From the NCBI GenBank assembly GCA_036250225.1, contig JAPZLL010000053.1, forward strand, positions 124,001-188,000: a stretch of DNA of 64,000 nucleotides. Direction: 5' to 3'. Below the pieces are notes generated by a model. The model saw nothing but the letters and a program-made list of their open reading frames with translations, searched no databases and was not told the origin of the DNA. This document shows positions 21,477 through 31,224 of the stretch, in pieces (position 1 is the stretch's first letter; the number at the start of each line of letters is the position of its first letter). A program made the position numbers and the translations under genes. This DNA comes from Cercophora sp. LCS_1. Lineage: Eukaryota; Ascomycota; Sordariomycetes; Sordariales; Lasiosphaeriaceae.

Positions 21477-24400
21477 ATGGCTGTGTGGGAGACTGATGAT
21501 GAGTCTCCGGGACCGCGGGGGTCCTTGCCGACACCTGCCGATACACCATATCGAACCCCGTCCCGAAATGTGTCACGAAGCTCGCGGAAGTCGAGACGCT
21601 CAGTTACCCCGCCAGGGAAGTCCGGTAAAAGCTCTTCCCCACCACCGTTACCAAGGGACAGGAGTGAGAAAGGATCGAAAAGGTCGTCCAAGGATATCAC
21701 CCACGATGAGACTATCAGCATCCTGGATCCGCGGCGATTCACTCCCACGCTCCATGCGAACCTGGTTTCAGAGATACTGGCCCTGAGGCGTGACCAGGAA
21801 GAAAAACTCAAGATCATCGAGAGTCTTGAGACGTCCTTGCATGCTTCTCGCGAGGAGACTGAGGCGCTGCAAGAAACTTTGGTGGATACAACAAAAGAGA
21901 GTCGATCCTTGAAGCGCCAGCTGGCGTTGTTGGAGGGTGGCACATCTTCGGCGCTCGGAGAATTGGCGCGGGAACGTGATGATGCTGTTGAGTCTGTTAC
22001 CGAAACTAGGAGACGGTTGGAAGCCTCGCAGAAGAAACTCAGAAGCCAGGAAGAGGACTCGGAGCGGGTACATCATCAATGGGCCAAGGAGAAGGATGAA
22101 TGGGAGGAGGAAAAGCGAAAGTATGAACGCAGAGTCCATGTCGCCGAAACTCGATTGAAGGCGGTTCTCGATGAAGTCGCCGCTTATCAGGCCGCCCAGG
22201 CCGCCGGCATTCAGGATGGGCCTGAGAGTGAGGTTGAGGAGAGCGCCAAAGAGAACGATGCGGCAAGCGTCCGAACGATGAGCATGACCAATAGCATTCG
22301 GTTCTCGGTCATCAACGGCGCCAACCAGAACGGGCATTCACTTGCTGATGAACTGGGTGGTTTCGATGATGGCTACGATGACGAGAGCGATTATGGCGGT
22401 CGGCAAAGTGTCTTGTCCAATGGTGGCCACGCTGGACACATGCGGAATATGAGCCGTGACAGTCTCCTCACCAGGTCGCACATGCGGCGACAAAGCAACG
22501 ACAGCCTCATGAGATCTGGCAGCGTGGCTCGCAGACTTCACCTCAACCATTCAGCGCTGGGAATGCTAGAGGACGGTGTCATTAAGGAAGATGACGAGAA
22601 CTATGACAGCCAAGTTCCAGCGCCCAAGCCCGAATATGTCGATACCGGAATCCAGTTTTCGCCGCCACCATCTCCAAAGATCGTCCCAGTCAAACCCTCG
22701 ACTCCTGAACCGAATTTGATCTCAAGGCTCTATGACATAGACAGTCCACCTCGTGATCCGGAGATTGAAGCCAACCAGAGAAGGAAGCGGGTACACATTG
22801 GGCAGCCATTGACGATCAAGCCTCCAGCAGTTGGCAGCCTCATGGTGAATGGGTCTTCGCAGACGGTGGAGGAGCCCCTCAGCCCTCCGAAAACCCCCAA
22901 ATCACCGGTTCAAGAGTTGCCGCCGACACCAAAGCCTGAATGCCCAATCATGGTCACATCTTCAACACAAACCGACATCCCGCCACCTCTCCAGCCGTCC
23001 TTTGTCCTGCCACCGATGCCACCGATCCCCAGTATCAGCATCATTCCTCCGACAAGTCGCCCGACAACACCGCGAGAGCCTCGCCTTCCCCAGCTTACTA
23101 AGGATTTCGGCTGCCAGGTGTCGATTCTCGCCAGTGTCCCTTACCAGTCTGCCTCGGTGCAAACCGAGGAGATTCGAGTGGACAAGCGTGTTTTGGATAA
23201 GTTGCCAGCCCATCTTCATCCCTCCGCCATCACCTCGAGACCCAATTCTCCTGCGATGACACCGGTGGAGACATTCTCGGAAGATTCAAGGCAGTTTACG
23301 CCTATCCCAGGGAATGTCCCGCCACGGAACCCGAGACGACTTGCTACCAAGCGCAGCCTGACCGACATTCCGTCATCTCCGCCGGTCATTCCTGCCTCAC
23401 TCGTGCATGAAGACACTCATGATGCCTATCCAGGCAACAATGATGATGGCCCCTTGTCGAATCAAAAGGCCCCCATGCGGAGGCCCCATCGGATCAGCAG
23501 CTTGTTTGCGGGCTTTGACGGTGGTAGCTCTGACGAGATTGATGAGTTCTTGGAGGCTGACATGAGCGATTCGGAGTACCGCACAGCTCTCTCTGCGCCG
23601 AGACCAAGCAAGGCTGGCACTAGCAGGGCTGCCAAGCGTGGTTCTGGCGGGACCGGGGCTTCTGTTGAGCTTCCTTCGCACCGCATGAGTGGTGGGCGTT
23701 ACTCGTCAAGGGTTCTTGATGAACCTGAAGGCTTCGGCTCGGCGAACGTGTACCAGTCTCGTGAAGTGCGTGAGACAGGCTTCGGCAGGTCAGGCTCGAA
23801 GCGGGGAGCACGGTCATCAATGCTCGGCTCGAAATCAAGTGGCATGCGGAAGGCTGCGATGATCCAGAGTGGCATCGCATCCCACCAGCGGGCTAGAAGC
23901 CCCAGCTTGACAGACCCCAGGGAACCACCGTTCCCTATACCCACTCGTGCTAGCTCAAGGAAACCTCCTGTCAGTGCCAGCGCGCCGAGTGATGGCCGTT
24001 CAAGCCCGACGACTGCTGGAAGTGGTTGGCATAGAAGAGGCAGCAGCCGGAGTCACTATCGGTCTAACAGCATCCGCAAGGTGCGATCTGCTGCAGCTCT
24101 TCCGCGAAACCAGAGATACCGCCGACATGCCAGTCGATCCCCGCCTCCCTTCTCCGCCTCCACAGAGGCCCCTGAGAGTCCTGGGCTTCCTCCTCTCCCG
24201 TCCAACGATATTACGACGCCCCGGAACAGGGACTCGTACACGTACTCAAAGTACAAGACCCACCAGCCGCAGCTCTCCACTAACACGGCCAACACAGCAG
24301 AGACGGGAGTCAACTCCCTGGGCAGCTCCAACCAGGCCACCGGTGTTGTGGACGCCATCGCGCAGACAATGGTCGGCGAGTGGATGTTCAAGTACGTGCG

Positions 24401-25583
24401 GAGACGCAAGTCTTTTGGCGTTGCCGATGGTAAGGGCGGCGATGATAGCAGCAACGACCGTCACAAGAGATGGGTCTGGCTGGCGCCATATGAACGTGCT
24501 ATTCTGTGGAGCAGCAAGCAGCCAGTTTCCGGTAGCGCGTTGATGGGCAAGGCTGGTCGCAAACTGACCATTCAGTCGGTTCTGGACGTCAAGGATGACA
24601 ACCCGCCACCAAAGGGCGTTTCTGGCCCTGTGTTCAACCGATCAATCCTGATCCTCACGCCACAGAGAGCCCTGAAGTTCACGGCCGTCAATGCCGAGCG
24701 ACACTACATCTGGCTGACATCGCTGTCTTTCTTGGCGCATTCATCACAAGCCGTTCCTGAAAGCTTGGTTGCGCCGCCTCCTCCAAAACCGCCACCTGAA
24801 CCATATGAGCTACCCAAGACGAAGGTACGGCGAAACGGCATTAGAGATTCGATCCGTCTCACCAAGTCCAAGGCTCCGGTGATTAAGTCAGACCCGATCA
24901 GTGCGGCTTCTTCACAGATTGATAGTGTGCCGCCGAGCATCCCAAGCTACCGGCAGCCTGCGCTCCCTGACCTCCCTGAGCCGTATACTCTCCCGACGCA
25001 TGCCCGTGACCTGTCCCGGGATGCCGCCGAACCTCCTTTCATCCCCCGATTCACCGACCGGGCAAATCAGACGCTCGTCCATGGCCGCAAGCGTAGTAAC
25101 ACTGGTGGCCATGTGCCGCCGCCTCTCTCGTTCCGCGGGTTCTCGGGACCTGCAGGCAGCTACCACCACGCTGCAACCAACAGCACAGCAGGCAATAGTG
25201 TTGGAACTGCTGGCTCTTCGGACATTTACAGCAATGGAGGTGCGTCGAGCGGAATGGGGTCCAGCGGTGTGACATGGGCGACGGGCTCTGTCCGCACCTC
25301 GGAAGCCTCGAGCAGGCCTAGTGGGCCGGTCATGAACAACTTCTTCGACGCCATAGGAACGGTGCGCATGGAAGCGTTTATTAGCCCGCTTGCATTTAGC
25401 CGTTTTGAGGAGACGCCGTATGAACAGGATGAGTTTCGTCGGGTAGCGCGGAGGAGAAGCAAGGAGATGAGGAGGAGGGCGAGCCGCAGCCGCCAACGGG
25501 ATAGTTACCAGAGTAAGGGGACGCGGGGAACTGACGACCTCGACGAGTGGTTTTTGAGGGACGACCCCTTCAGAGGGTTCTAG
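21477..25583 (+). CDS. apsA: ApsA/Num1-type cortical anchor for nuclear migration
   Basis: ApsA (Num1 in yeast) sits at the cell cortex and anchors dynein to position nuclei and mitochondria. The intronless frame is 1368 aa. The N-terminal 80 residues are Ser/Pro/Arg-rich. A coiled coil follows at about residues 85-260 (LHANLVSEILALRRDQEEKL, then heptads to RLKAVLDEVAAYQ). The middle is long and disordered, with repeated Thr-Gln-Thr-type elements (STQTDIPPP, SVQTEEIRVDKRVLDKLP). The PH domain lies at about residues 965-1090 (MVGEWMFKYVRRRKSFG, KRWVWLAPYERAILWSSKQP, RHYIWLTSLSFL) and is expected to bind PI(4,5)P2. The C-terminus ends in a basic REF-type tail with the acidic ending DDLDEWFLRDDPFRGF. 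The ATG at 21477 is the first in frame. Confidence 0.92.
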   Translation: MAVWETDDESPGPRGSLPTPADTPYRTPSRNVSRSSRKSRRSVTPPGKSGKSSSPPPLPRDRSEKGSKRSSKDITHDETISILDPRRFTPTLHANLVSEILALRRDQEEKLKIIESLETSLHASREETEALQETLVDTTKESRSLKRQLALLEGGTSSALGELARERDDAVESVTETRRRLEASQKKLRSQEEDSERVHHQWAKEKDEWEEEKRKYERRVHVAETRLKAVLDEVAAYQAAQAAGIQDGPESEVEESAKENDAASVRTMSMTNSIRFSVINGANQNGHSLADELGGFDDGYDDESDYGGRQSVLSNGGHAGHMRNMSRDSLLTRSHMRRQSNDSLMRSGSVARRLHLNHSALGMLEDGVIKEDDENYDSQVPAPKPEYVDTGIQFSPPPSPKIVPVKPSTPEPNLISRLYDIDSPPRDPEIEANQRRKRVHIGQPLTIKPPAVGSLMVNGSSQTVEEPLSPPKTPKSPVQELPPTPKPECPIMVTSSTQTDIPPPLQPSFVLPPMPPIPSISIIPPTSRPTTPREPRLPQLTKDFGCQVSILASVPYQSASVQTEEIRVDKRVLDKLPAHLHPSAITSRPNSPAMTPVETFSEDSRQFTPIPGNVPPRNPRRLATKRSLTDIPSSPPVIPASLVHEDTHDAYPGNNDDGPLSNQKAPMRRPHRISSLFAGFDGGSSDEIDEFLEADMSDSEYRTALSAPRPSKAGTSRAAKRGSGGTGASVELPSHRMSGGRYSSRVLDEPEGFGSANVYQSREVRETGFGRSGSKRGARSSMLGSKSSGMRKAAMIQSGIASHQRARSPSLTDPREPPFPIPTRASSRKPPVSASAPSDGRSSPTTAGSGWHRRGSSRSHYRSNSIRKVRSAAALPRNQRYRRHASRSPPPFSASTEAPESPGLPPLPSNDITTPRNRDSYTYSKYKTHQPQLSTNTANTAETGVNSLGSSNQATGVVDAIAQTMVGEWMFKYVRRRKSFGVADGKGGDDSSNDRHKRWVWLAPYERAILWSSKQPVSGSALMGKAGRKLTIQSVLDVKDDNPPPKGVSGPVFNRSILILTPQRALKFTAVNAERHYIWLTSLSFLAHSSQAVPESLVAPPPPKPPPEPYELPKTKVRRNGIRDSIRLTKSKAPVIKSDPISAASSQIDSVPPSIPSYRQPALPDLPEPYTLPTHARDLSRDAAEPPFIPRFTDRANQTLVHGRKRSNTGGHVPPPLSFRGFSGPAGSYHHAATNSTAGNSVGTAGSSDIYSNGGASSGMGSSGVTWATGSVRTSEASSRPSGPVMNNFFDAIGTVRMEAFISPLAFSRFEETPYEQDEFRRVARRRSKEMRRRASRSRQRDSYQSKGTRGTDDLDEWFLRDDPFRGF

Positions 25584-26663
25584 GTGCCTTTTCTGTGTGG
25601 ATGGTGAAGATCCCGCGCAAAAACAAAACTGGCTGACGCCAATCATTTTTCCTTGCACTGAGATCTTGTCATTCATTCACACGACATGAGCTTCATTCTA
25701 CCGGGGTTGGGATGGGAGTTTTGTGTCTTTTTTTTATCATGGGATTTTACAATCCTGCTCGGGTGGCGGGTGCAAATGGTAGTGAGGGGTGGGCAAAGGG
25801 AGATGTTTGCGGAAAAAAAAGCCATTCATTATCACCGGCTAGATCGACGGTGGAAAATGCGTTCCATATAGTCATTCTTCGATTCTGTCGCTTCGGGTTG
25901 GAAGCTGTGTGTATAGTTTTGTATGTGTAACATGCGGCGGTGGTCTGTTAGGACCGGATGGATGGCCGCCTCAACCTCCCTTGGGCGAGGTTTGATATAG
26001 ATACCTAGGTAGTTAGGGCTGAGATTAAGTGCCCTCTGGCGATGTGTTATCTCTCAAGTCCAGGTGGTGTGATTTTCTTGAGCCTCGGATCTGATTATAG
26101 TTGACGATCAGTGTGTATCGTAGCCTTGTAAGTTGTGATTGGTGGCCGGTGGCCGGTGGCCGTATCCTCTCTTTCATGGTGGGGCTTGTTGTGCAAAGAA
26201 CGGAACGTAGGAATGGATGTGGTTGTAATACAAGCCCTTCCACATGACACCTACCTTACCCCTTGGCTCTCATTACTACTATTCTAGCCTCGAGTTGCAG
26301 TGCTATTCTGTAGTATCTAGCTAGTCTACCCGTGGAGCGCAACCCTTACATGAGGCTGTGGCTTGAGAGGTCTTGACCTTTATATGGTCCGCTGCTTTGC
26401 GCTGGATGGCTAACACTCTTGTTCTGCTTCAAAAGTTGCAGTGTCAACAGGAGGTCAGACGCTACCGTACTCCATTCGCTTTGCGTACTGATAGATTTTA
26501 TGAGGCTGTCAGCCCGTCTTGTCAATTCCAGATCCTCAACCCTCCCAATTGCTATGGTATATTATTTCAACGCCAACGCCAAACTTTCTTTCTGCCAATA
26601 TGGCTTCGCTGAGATGACCCAAGATTTTTGACGTACAAGGTCCCATATTCTCCATATCATGAC
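25584..26663. other. Intergenic between convergent apsA and GGPP synthase genes
   Basis: About 1.1 kb containing the 3' ends of two converging genes. It is somewhat more A/T-rich than its surroundings, with a short GGTGGCCG direct repeat near 26141-26162. No gene seen. Confidence 0.45.
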
Positions 26664-28046
26664 TTAGTTTTCCTGAATTACCATGCGATCCAAGATTTTG
26701 TGCACACCCTGGCTTCGACCCCTCCCTTCATCAATCTCGTCCGCAGTTTTCCTCGCTCGCTCAATCAGCACCGCGATGACCTTGCGCGTGTACTCGAAAC
26801 TCCCGGTACTTTCCATGTACGCCACGGCGTACCTCTTGATCTCCTCGCTTTCCGTCTTTTGCCGCAAAATGTTGAGCAATTGCAGATTCGACGGGTCCGA
26901 TCGGATGCTGTGGATGACGGGGAAGCTGAACTTGCCCTCCGTCAAATCCTCGCACATGCCCTTGTTGGCTGTGTACTGTCTGCTCCATAGGTTCTGGTAG
27001 TCGTCGGCGATTTGGAAGATGAGACCAATGATGTTGACGAGCGGGACACAGTCGATGAGGGTGCGCGACTCGGCTTGCATGAGCTTGATGCCGAGTCTGA
27101 AGAGGCCGCCTGTTTTGTTGCCGACCATTTCGAGGTAGTCGTCCTCCGTTGGACAGGTGAGCGTGTCGCGCCAAAAGAGGTCCATGCCTTGGCCGCGATG
27201 CAGGTTGAGCAGCTCTTCGGCGAAGATGGTGATGACTTTGGGGTTTTTGAGCTTTTGCAGCTCCTGGAGCGCGCAAAAGTAGATGTAGTTGGACGAGTTG
27301 ATGGTTTGTGGGATGCCAAAGATTTCGTGGGCGACAGGAAACCCCCGGCGGAGAACGCTGTGGTCTTCGACGTCGTCGACCAGGAGCGAGGCTGTGTGCA
27401 GCATGCCGACTACCTTCGTGATGACTTCGAGGCTTTCTTGGGGCACTTCGAGCCAGGCGTCAAAGGCCTTGACGAGCTGGGAGCGAAAGTCCTTGCCTGG
27501 GTGCCCGTTGAGGTAGTCAAAGGGCCCGGTGAGCACCTTTTCTTTCTCGTCGGACCACGTTCTTCGCGAGCTGGAGAAGAAGTCCTCTGTTGCGAACCGG
27601 TTGGGGTCGGGTGGGGGTTGCGGGGTCGGCGCCATGGTCGCGGCGAGGAAGGATGTGCTCGTTGCCGACGCGATTGAGGCCTTGCGGCTGCGGTGTCGCG
27701 TGTGGCCTGGCGGTTGGCTGCTTGATCGCGAGATCCAGCTGCCTTCGGGGACGGAGTGGAGGGGACCTTTGGATGAGCTGCCGTGTGTGTTGGCGGGGGT
27801 TTGGTTCGGCTGATTCTGAACCGAGTAGGTAGACGACGTGCGGGGCGGAATCGCTGCGGGTTGCTGGAAGAGAATCGGAACCGGATTTGGGGGGACGGGG
27901 GGATCTGTAGATGACGAAGGCATCGCCATGGCGGCCGACTGTTCCTTCTTGGAGGAGCGCCTGGTGAGGAACATGAGAAAGGTCTTGGTGGGGCTGGTCC
28001 GTATTTCAAGCTTCGGTGGATCACATTCGGCCGCGCGTGACGACAT
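26664..28046 (-). CDS. ggs1: Geranylgeranyl diphosphate synthase
   Basis: This prenyltransferase makes GGPP from farnesyl and isopentenyl diphosphate, for carotenoids, diterpenes and protein geranylgeranylation. The frame is uninterrupted on the minus strand. The first in-frame ATG is at 28046 (460 aa); shorter products from later Mets (the MFLTRRSS or MAMPSSS positions) are possible, since the first 130 residues are disordered and Ser/Pro-rich. The first aspartate-rich motif is DDVED (residues 224-228), in LLVDDVEDHSVLRRGFPVAH. The second is DDYQN (about residues 348-352). The usual GKDFRSQLVKAF, NLHRGQGMDLFWRD and GGLFRLGIKLMQAES blocks are present. The sequence is of the Neurospora al-3 type. 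A primary, housekeeping enzyme is likely because no terpene-cluster gene is nearby. Confidence 0.93.
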   Translation of the reverse strand: MSSRAAECDPPKLEIRTSPTKTFLMFLTRRSSKKEQSAAMAMPSSSTDPPVPPNPVPILFQQPAAIPPRTSSTYSVQNQPNQTPANTHGSSSKGPLHSVPEGSWISRSSSQPPGHTRHRSRKASIASATSTSFLAATMAPTPQPPPDPNRFATEDFFSSSRRTWSDEKEKVLTGPFDYLNGHPGKDFRSQLVKAFDAWLEVPQESLEVITKVVGMLHTASLLVDDVEDHSVLRRGFPVAHEIFGIPQTINSSNYIYFCALQELQKLKNPKVITIFAEELLNLHRGQGMDLFWRDTLTCPTEDDYLEMVGNKTGGLFRLGIKLMQAESRTLIDCVPLVNIIGLIFQIADDYQNLWSRQYTANKGMCEDLTEGKFSFPVIHSIRSDPSNLQLLNILRQKTESEEIKRYAVAYMESTGSFEYTRKVIAVLIERARKTADEIDEGRGRSQGVHKILDRMVIQEN

Positions 28047-29515
28047 GCGAAAGCTCCCTGTTGCCCAACTGCTCACGCAAGCTGCTAGGTTCACCCAAAA
28101 GTTAGCCCTATTGAGTCAAGAGGATTGCGCGGCCCTCCAATCCTTTCCGTTGGGAGCCGCTGCCTGTTGCCTTGAAGCTCGAGGCAGACTGACGATGCAA
28201 GGTTTTGGTTGTACGGGCGGGGAATCTTCAAGTCAGCGGGGAGCTTCATCGCAATGGACCCCAGCCAGCAAGGTTCAGATGTCCCAACAGGAGCATTGTC
28301 CGTGGAGGTTGCGGAGAGGTATATAAACAAGCTTCCGTGCCCGTTCTATGGCTTTTTCCCTCAACTCACCTAGTGTTTCGTCCTGTCCCAAGTTTTAAGC
28401 TGAAATGCGCTTTTGGCCAGCTTCAGCCACAGAACAGGTTCGAAAGAAGTTTGCTTTGGCGGGTATCAGCTTGCTTTGGCTCGCGCTGTTTCGAAGGGAA
28501 AGCCAGACAATAGTGCCCGCTCGCCTTCAACGGCTGGGATCTCGACAAGATATATGCAAGGCGCGCTTTGACGAAACTGCCACTGCTCTTGACAGTCTAA
28601 AACCCTGGTGCAGCAGCTCACACCGCATCCGTGTGATGGCAATCTTCACGGGAATGCAGGAGACGCTGCAGGTACTGCCTAGGCGCAGGCCTAGATATAG
28701 GGGCTTGAAGTTTGCTCGACTGATGGAATGAGAGTAAAGAGAGAGGCGTCGACTCGGAGGGCGACGACGGGGTCCATCACCCGGTTTCAGAGCGCATGTC
28801 GTGCCCTTTATCATGCACCCGTCTGCTAAGGTCGAAGGTCTCCATTATGAAAGTGATCGCCCTTGCCGCGCGAGGATTGCATGTTTCGACGTCTGCGTCC
28901 ACCAATCCACCGTGTTGGTAGCAGCCAAGGGGAGCTGTGAGCTGGCATGGCGAATGCCCAGAACCGTGGACTTGAATGCGACGGTGCGCTGACAGGGATG
29001 GACCCGGCGGCCCCACACGACGCTTATCGCATAACTTATCGGCCGGGGTGGGTGGTGTTGTCGGCGTCGGTTGCTGTGGCACCGCCGGGATGTTGGGACC
29101 GAAAACCACCGGACTCGAAACGGAAAGAAGTTAAACAGACATCGGGCTGGCAGATCTCAAGACGACCTCGTTTCCCGTGGCTAAAACAGCGGTCTTTCTC
29201 TTCATTAATACGTCTAGGCGGTTTCTCCCTATTCCATTCATTCTTCATTTGCATTAGTCCTTGTGCGCGCATCGTCACTTCCTGGCCACAAAAACATTTG
29301 CGCAGTTCGACCCATCCGCATCATCGCAAACAGCAACAAAGTGACCCGAATCCCCCAACAACCTCATCAGCGCACATCAGTCTTCGATCGCAACGCAGGC
29401 AATCCTCCCTGCGGGAATCCCGCCCATTGCGCGCATCCCCAGCGCTCCCAATTCGCTCTTGCGACAACGCCATCCACGATCGTCGTCGCATCGCGACACC
29501 GCATTCATAGCCACG
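28047..29515. promoter_or_regulatory. Divergent promoter region, GGPP synthase and cdc14
   Basis: About 1.5 kb between two divergent starts. TATATAA lies at 28320-28326, about 275 bp upstream of the GGPP synthase ATG; being nearly symmetrical it could serve either strand. A 108-codon plus-strand frame starts 80 bp beyond it (28405-28731) but has no motifs. The last 250 bp before 29516 are C/A-rich, as in a fungal leader. Confidence 0.45.
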
Positions 29516-30490
29516 ATGGAGTCGCTCCTCTCCCTCGCCTTCGATAATCTCTCGTCATTTGACCACATCAAGATCCGCAAAGGCCTCAAACAAGTCGAAG
29601 GACTCCTCGCACAAATCTGCCTCTCAGGCCCCAGCAGCCCACGAAAAAAAGAGCAATCGCCCGTCGACTCCGACTCGTCACCCCCGCGCAAAGTCCTCGG
29701 TGACCTGGGCAGCGACCCAGCCTTTCGCGAATTCTTCAAGCTCCAAGAGGGCTTCGAGTGGAACATAGCGCAGCGCCTCCTCGCAACGCTCGACTTCCTT
29801 GTCGTGCGCGGCGGCGACGGCAAATACGACCTGCTCATCGTCAACGCCCTGGACCTGATCCAGGGGGTGTTACTGCTGCATCCACCGAGCAAAGTCCTCT
29901 TTTCGCGCAACGTTTACATGAACGTACGTTTTCCCTCCTCCATTTCCCAACCCCTTTTCCCATTCCCATTACCACCAACCCAATCCAATCCAATGGCTAA
30001 CAATATCCAGCTCCTCCTCGACCTCGTCGAACCCGTAAACTGCCCAGCAATCCAATCTGCCACAATAATCACCCTCGTCGTCGCCCTCCTCGACTGTCCC
30101 CAAAATACGCGCGTCTTTGAAGATCTCGACGGGCTGCTCACCATCACATCGCTCTTCAAAACAGAGGAAACCAGTCGTGAGGTCAAGTTCCGTCTGACTG
30201 AGTTTCTATATTTCTACCTGACGCCTGAGACGCCGTCCATTCCCAAGGCGAACGCAGGTAACAACGGCGGACCGGCCTTGTTGGCGCGCAGTCCGAGCAA
30301 GTTGGCCAAGGTGTTTGGTGGCGGTGGACGAAGCGATAAACAGGGGCGCGAGAGGGCGGACAGCGAGAGCGGAGCGACGAGGAGTGTGGAGGCTAAGAAG
30401 CAGTATGTTGATCGGTATTTGCCGGGGGTGGTGGACGAGTTGCTCAAGGATTTGGATACGTATAAGCCGTTTGGGGGGATTTTGAGCTGA
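29516..30490 (+). CDS. cdc14: Cdc14, septation initiation network (SIN) component
   Basis: The product matches fission-yeast Cdc14, the small partner of the Sid1 kinase in the SIN pathway that triggers septum formation. It is unrelated to the Cdc14 phosphatase. The exons are 29516-29923 and 30011-30490 (295 aa), joined without phase change. The diagnostic regions are LLSLAFDNLSSFDHIKIRKG at the start, FFKLQEGFEWNIAQRLLATL, DLIQGVLLLHPPSKVLFSR, and LLLDLVEPVNCPAIQSATII with EFLYFYLTPETP. A C-terminal Ser/Gly/Arg-rich stretch is followed by YVDRYLPGVVDELLKDL. The single 87-bp intron is a multiple of three and has no stop, so an unspliced message would still be translated with 29 extra residues. 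The ATG at 29516 is chosen over an upstream in-frame Met because family homology begins at MESLLSL. Confidence 0.9.
   Translation: MESLLSLAFDNLSSFDHIKIRKGLKQVEGLLAQICLSGPSSPRKKEQSPVDSDSSPPRKVLGDLGSDPAFREFFKLQEGFEWNIAQRLLATLDFLVVRGGDGKYDLLIVNALDLIQGVLLLHPPSKVLFSRNVYMNVRFPSSISQPLFPFPLPPTQSNPMANNIQLLLDLVEPVNCPAIQSATIITLVVALLDCPQNTRVFEDLDGLLTITSLFKTEETSREVKFRLTEFLYFYLTPETPSIPKANAGNNGGPALLARSPSKLAKVFGGGGRSDKQGRERADSESGATRSVEAKKQYVDRYLPGVVDELLKDLDTYKPFGGILS
29924..30010 (+). other. In-frame, stop-free intron of cdc14
   Basis: 87 bp, donor GTACGT, acceptor CCAG, with a CTAAC branch-like site about a dozen bases before the acceptor. Read through, it encodes 29 residues rich in Pro, Phe and Ser, which fall in the middle of a conserved region and do not look like the family. 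Confidence 0.85.
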
Positions 30491-31224
30491 TGCGGTTGTT
30501 GGTCGTCGTCGTTGGGTCGTTTAGGGGTGGCTTTGGTTGAGCGTTAGTTGTTGGGAATGAATGAATGGCGTGGTGGTGTTTTTTCTTGGGCTGATGGGAC
30601 GGAGGAGGATCACAGTACTAATCTCCGGGGGTGTTGTTGGCGGGTTGGATTTGGGGAATTGTGTGGTCTCCTTTTGTTTGTTTCCTTCAGACTTCAGTGG
30701 CGTGGCGTTCTATTTTTCCTGGGAAAAGGGGAATATCGTGTTGCAGTATTGTACCAGTATCTTGCATTCCCCGGCTGTTTTTTGAACAGTCCTGGGGCCC
30801 GGGGATTGGGGATAAAAGCTTGTCGCATTTGAGCGGATAGGCATTGTTCTTTGTATAGAAGGCATGGCGTTTGGGGGTTTGTCGTTTTTCGACGCTTGTA
30901 AGCGTCTCTCCTTGGTCAGATCAGATATGTTGAACTTGTCAAGAGAAGAGTTCAGGAGAGAAACAGACGGTGATAGGGGGAAAGAGTTTGAGAAAATCTC
31001 AATATCGAATTTCTACCTGTGGAGCCACTTCTCGTGACGAATAAACCCCCCAGTCGTTCTTGTCCCGACGGGTGGGTGCATGTGCTTTTCGTCCAGAAAT
31101 AGGAAAACCTCCTGTCCCATGCATGTTTTCAAACAACCATCCATCCCAGTGGGTATAATACAGTATCCAAAACGCCGCCCAGTCATAAATCGTATCAGTT
31201 TGTCGCGCCGAAATTCGCTCGAGG
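30491..31224. other. Intergenic between convergent cdc14 and the Cys-rich protein gene
   Basis: About 730 bp of G/T-rich 3' sequence. No gene or repeat recognised. Confidence 0.45.

Noticed and set aside
26664..28094. GGPP synthase read from position 28094
   Set aside because: The codon there is GTG. The first in-frame ATG is at 28046, so the extra 16 residues were dropped.
28405..28731. 108-codon frame 80 bp after a TATA element
   Set aside because: The promoter context is suggestive, but the protein has no motif and the TATA can equally serve the GGPP synthase on the other strand. Kept only as a finding about the TATA box.
26664..31224. A terpene or carotenoid cluster around GGPP synthase
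   Set aside because: The neighbours are apsA, cdc14 and a surface protein. No terpene cyclase, phytoene synthase or P450 is present, so the enzyme is better seen as housekeeping.
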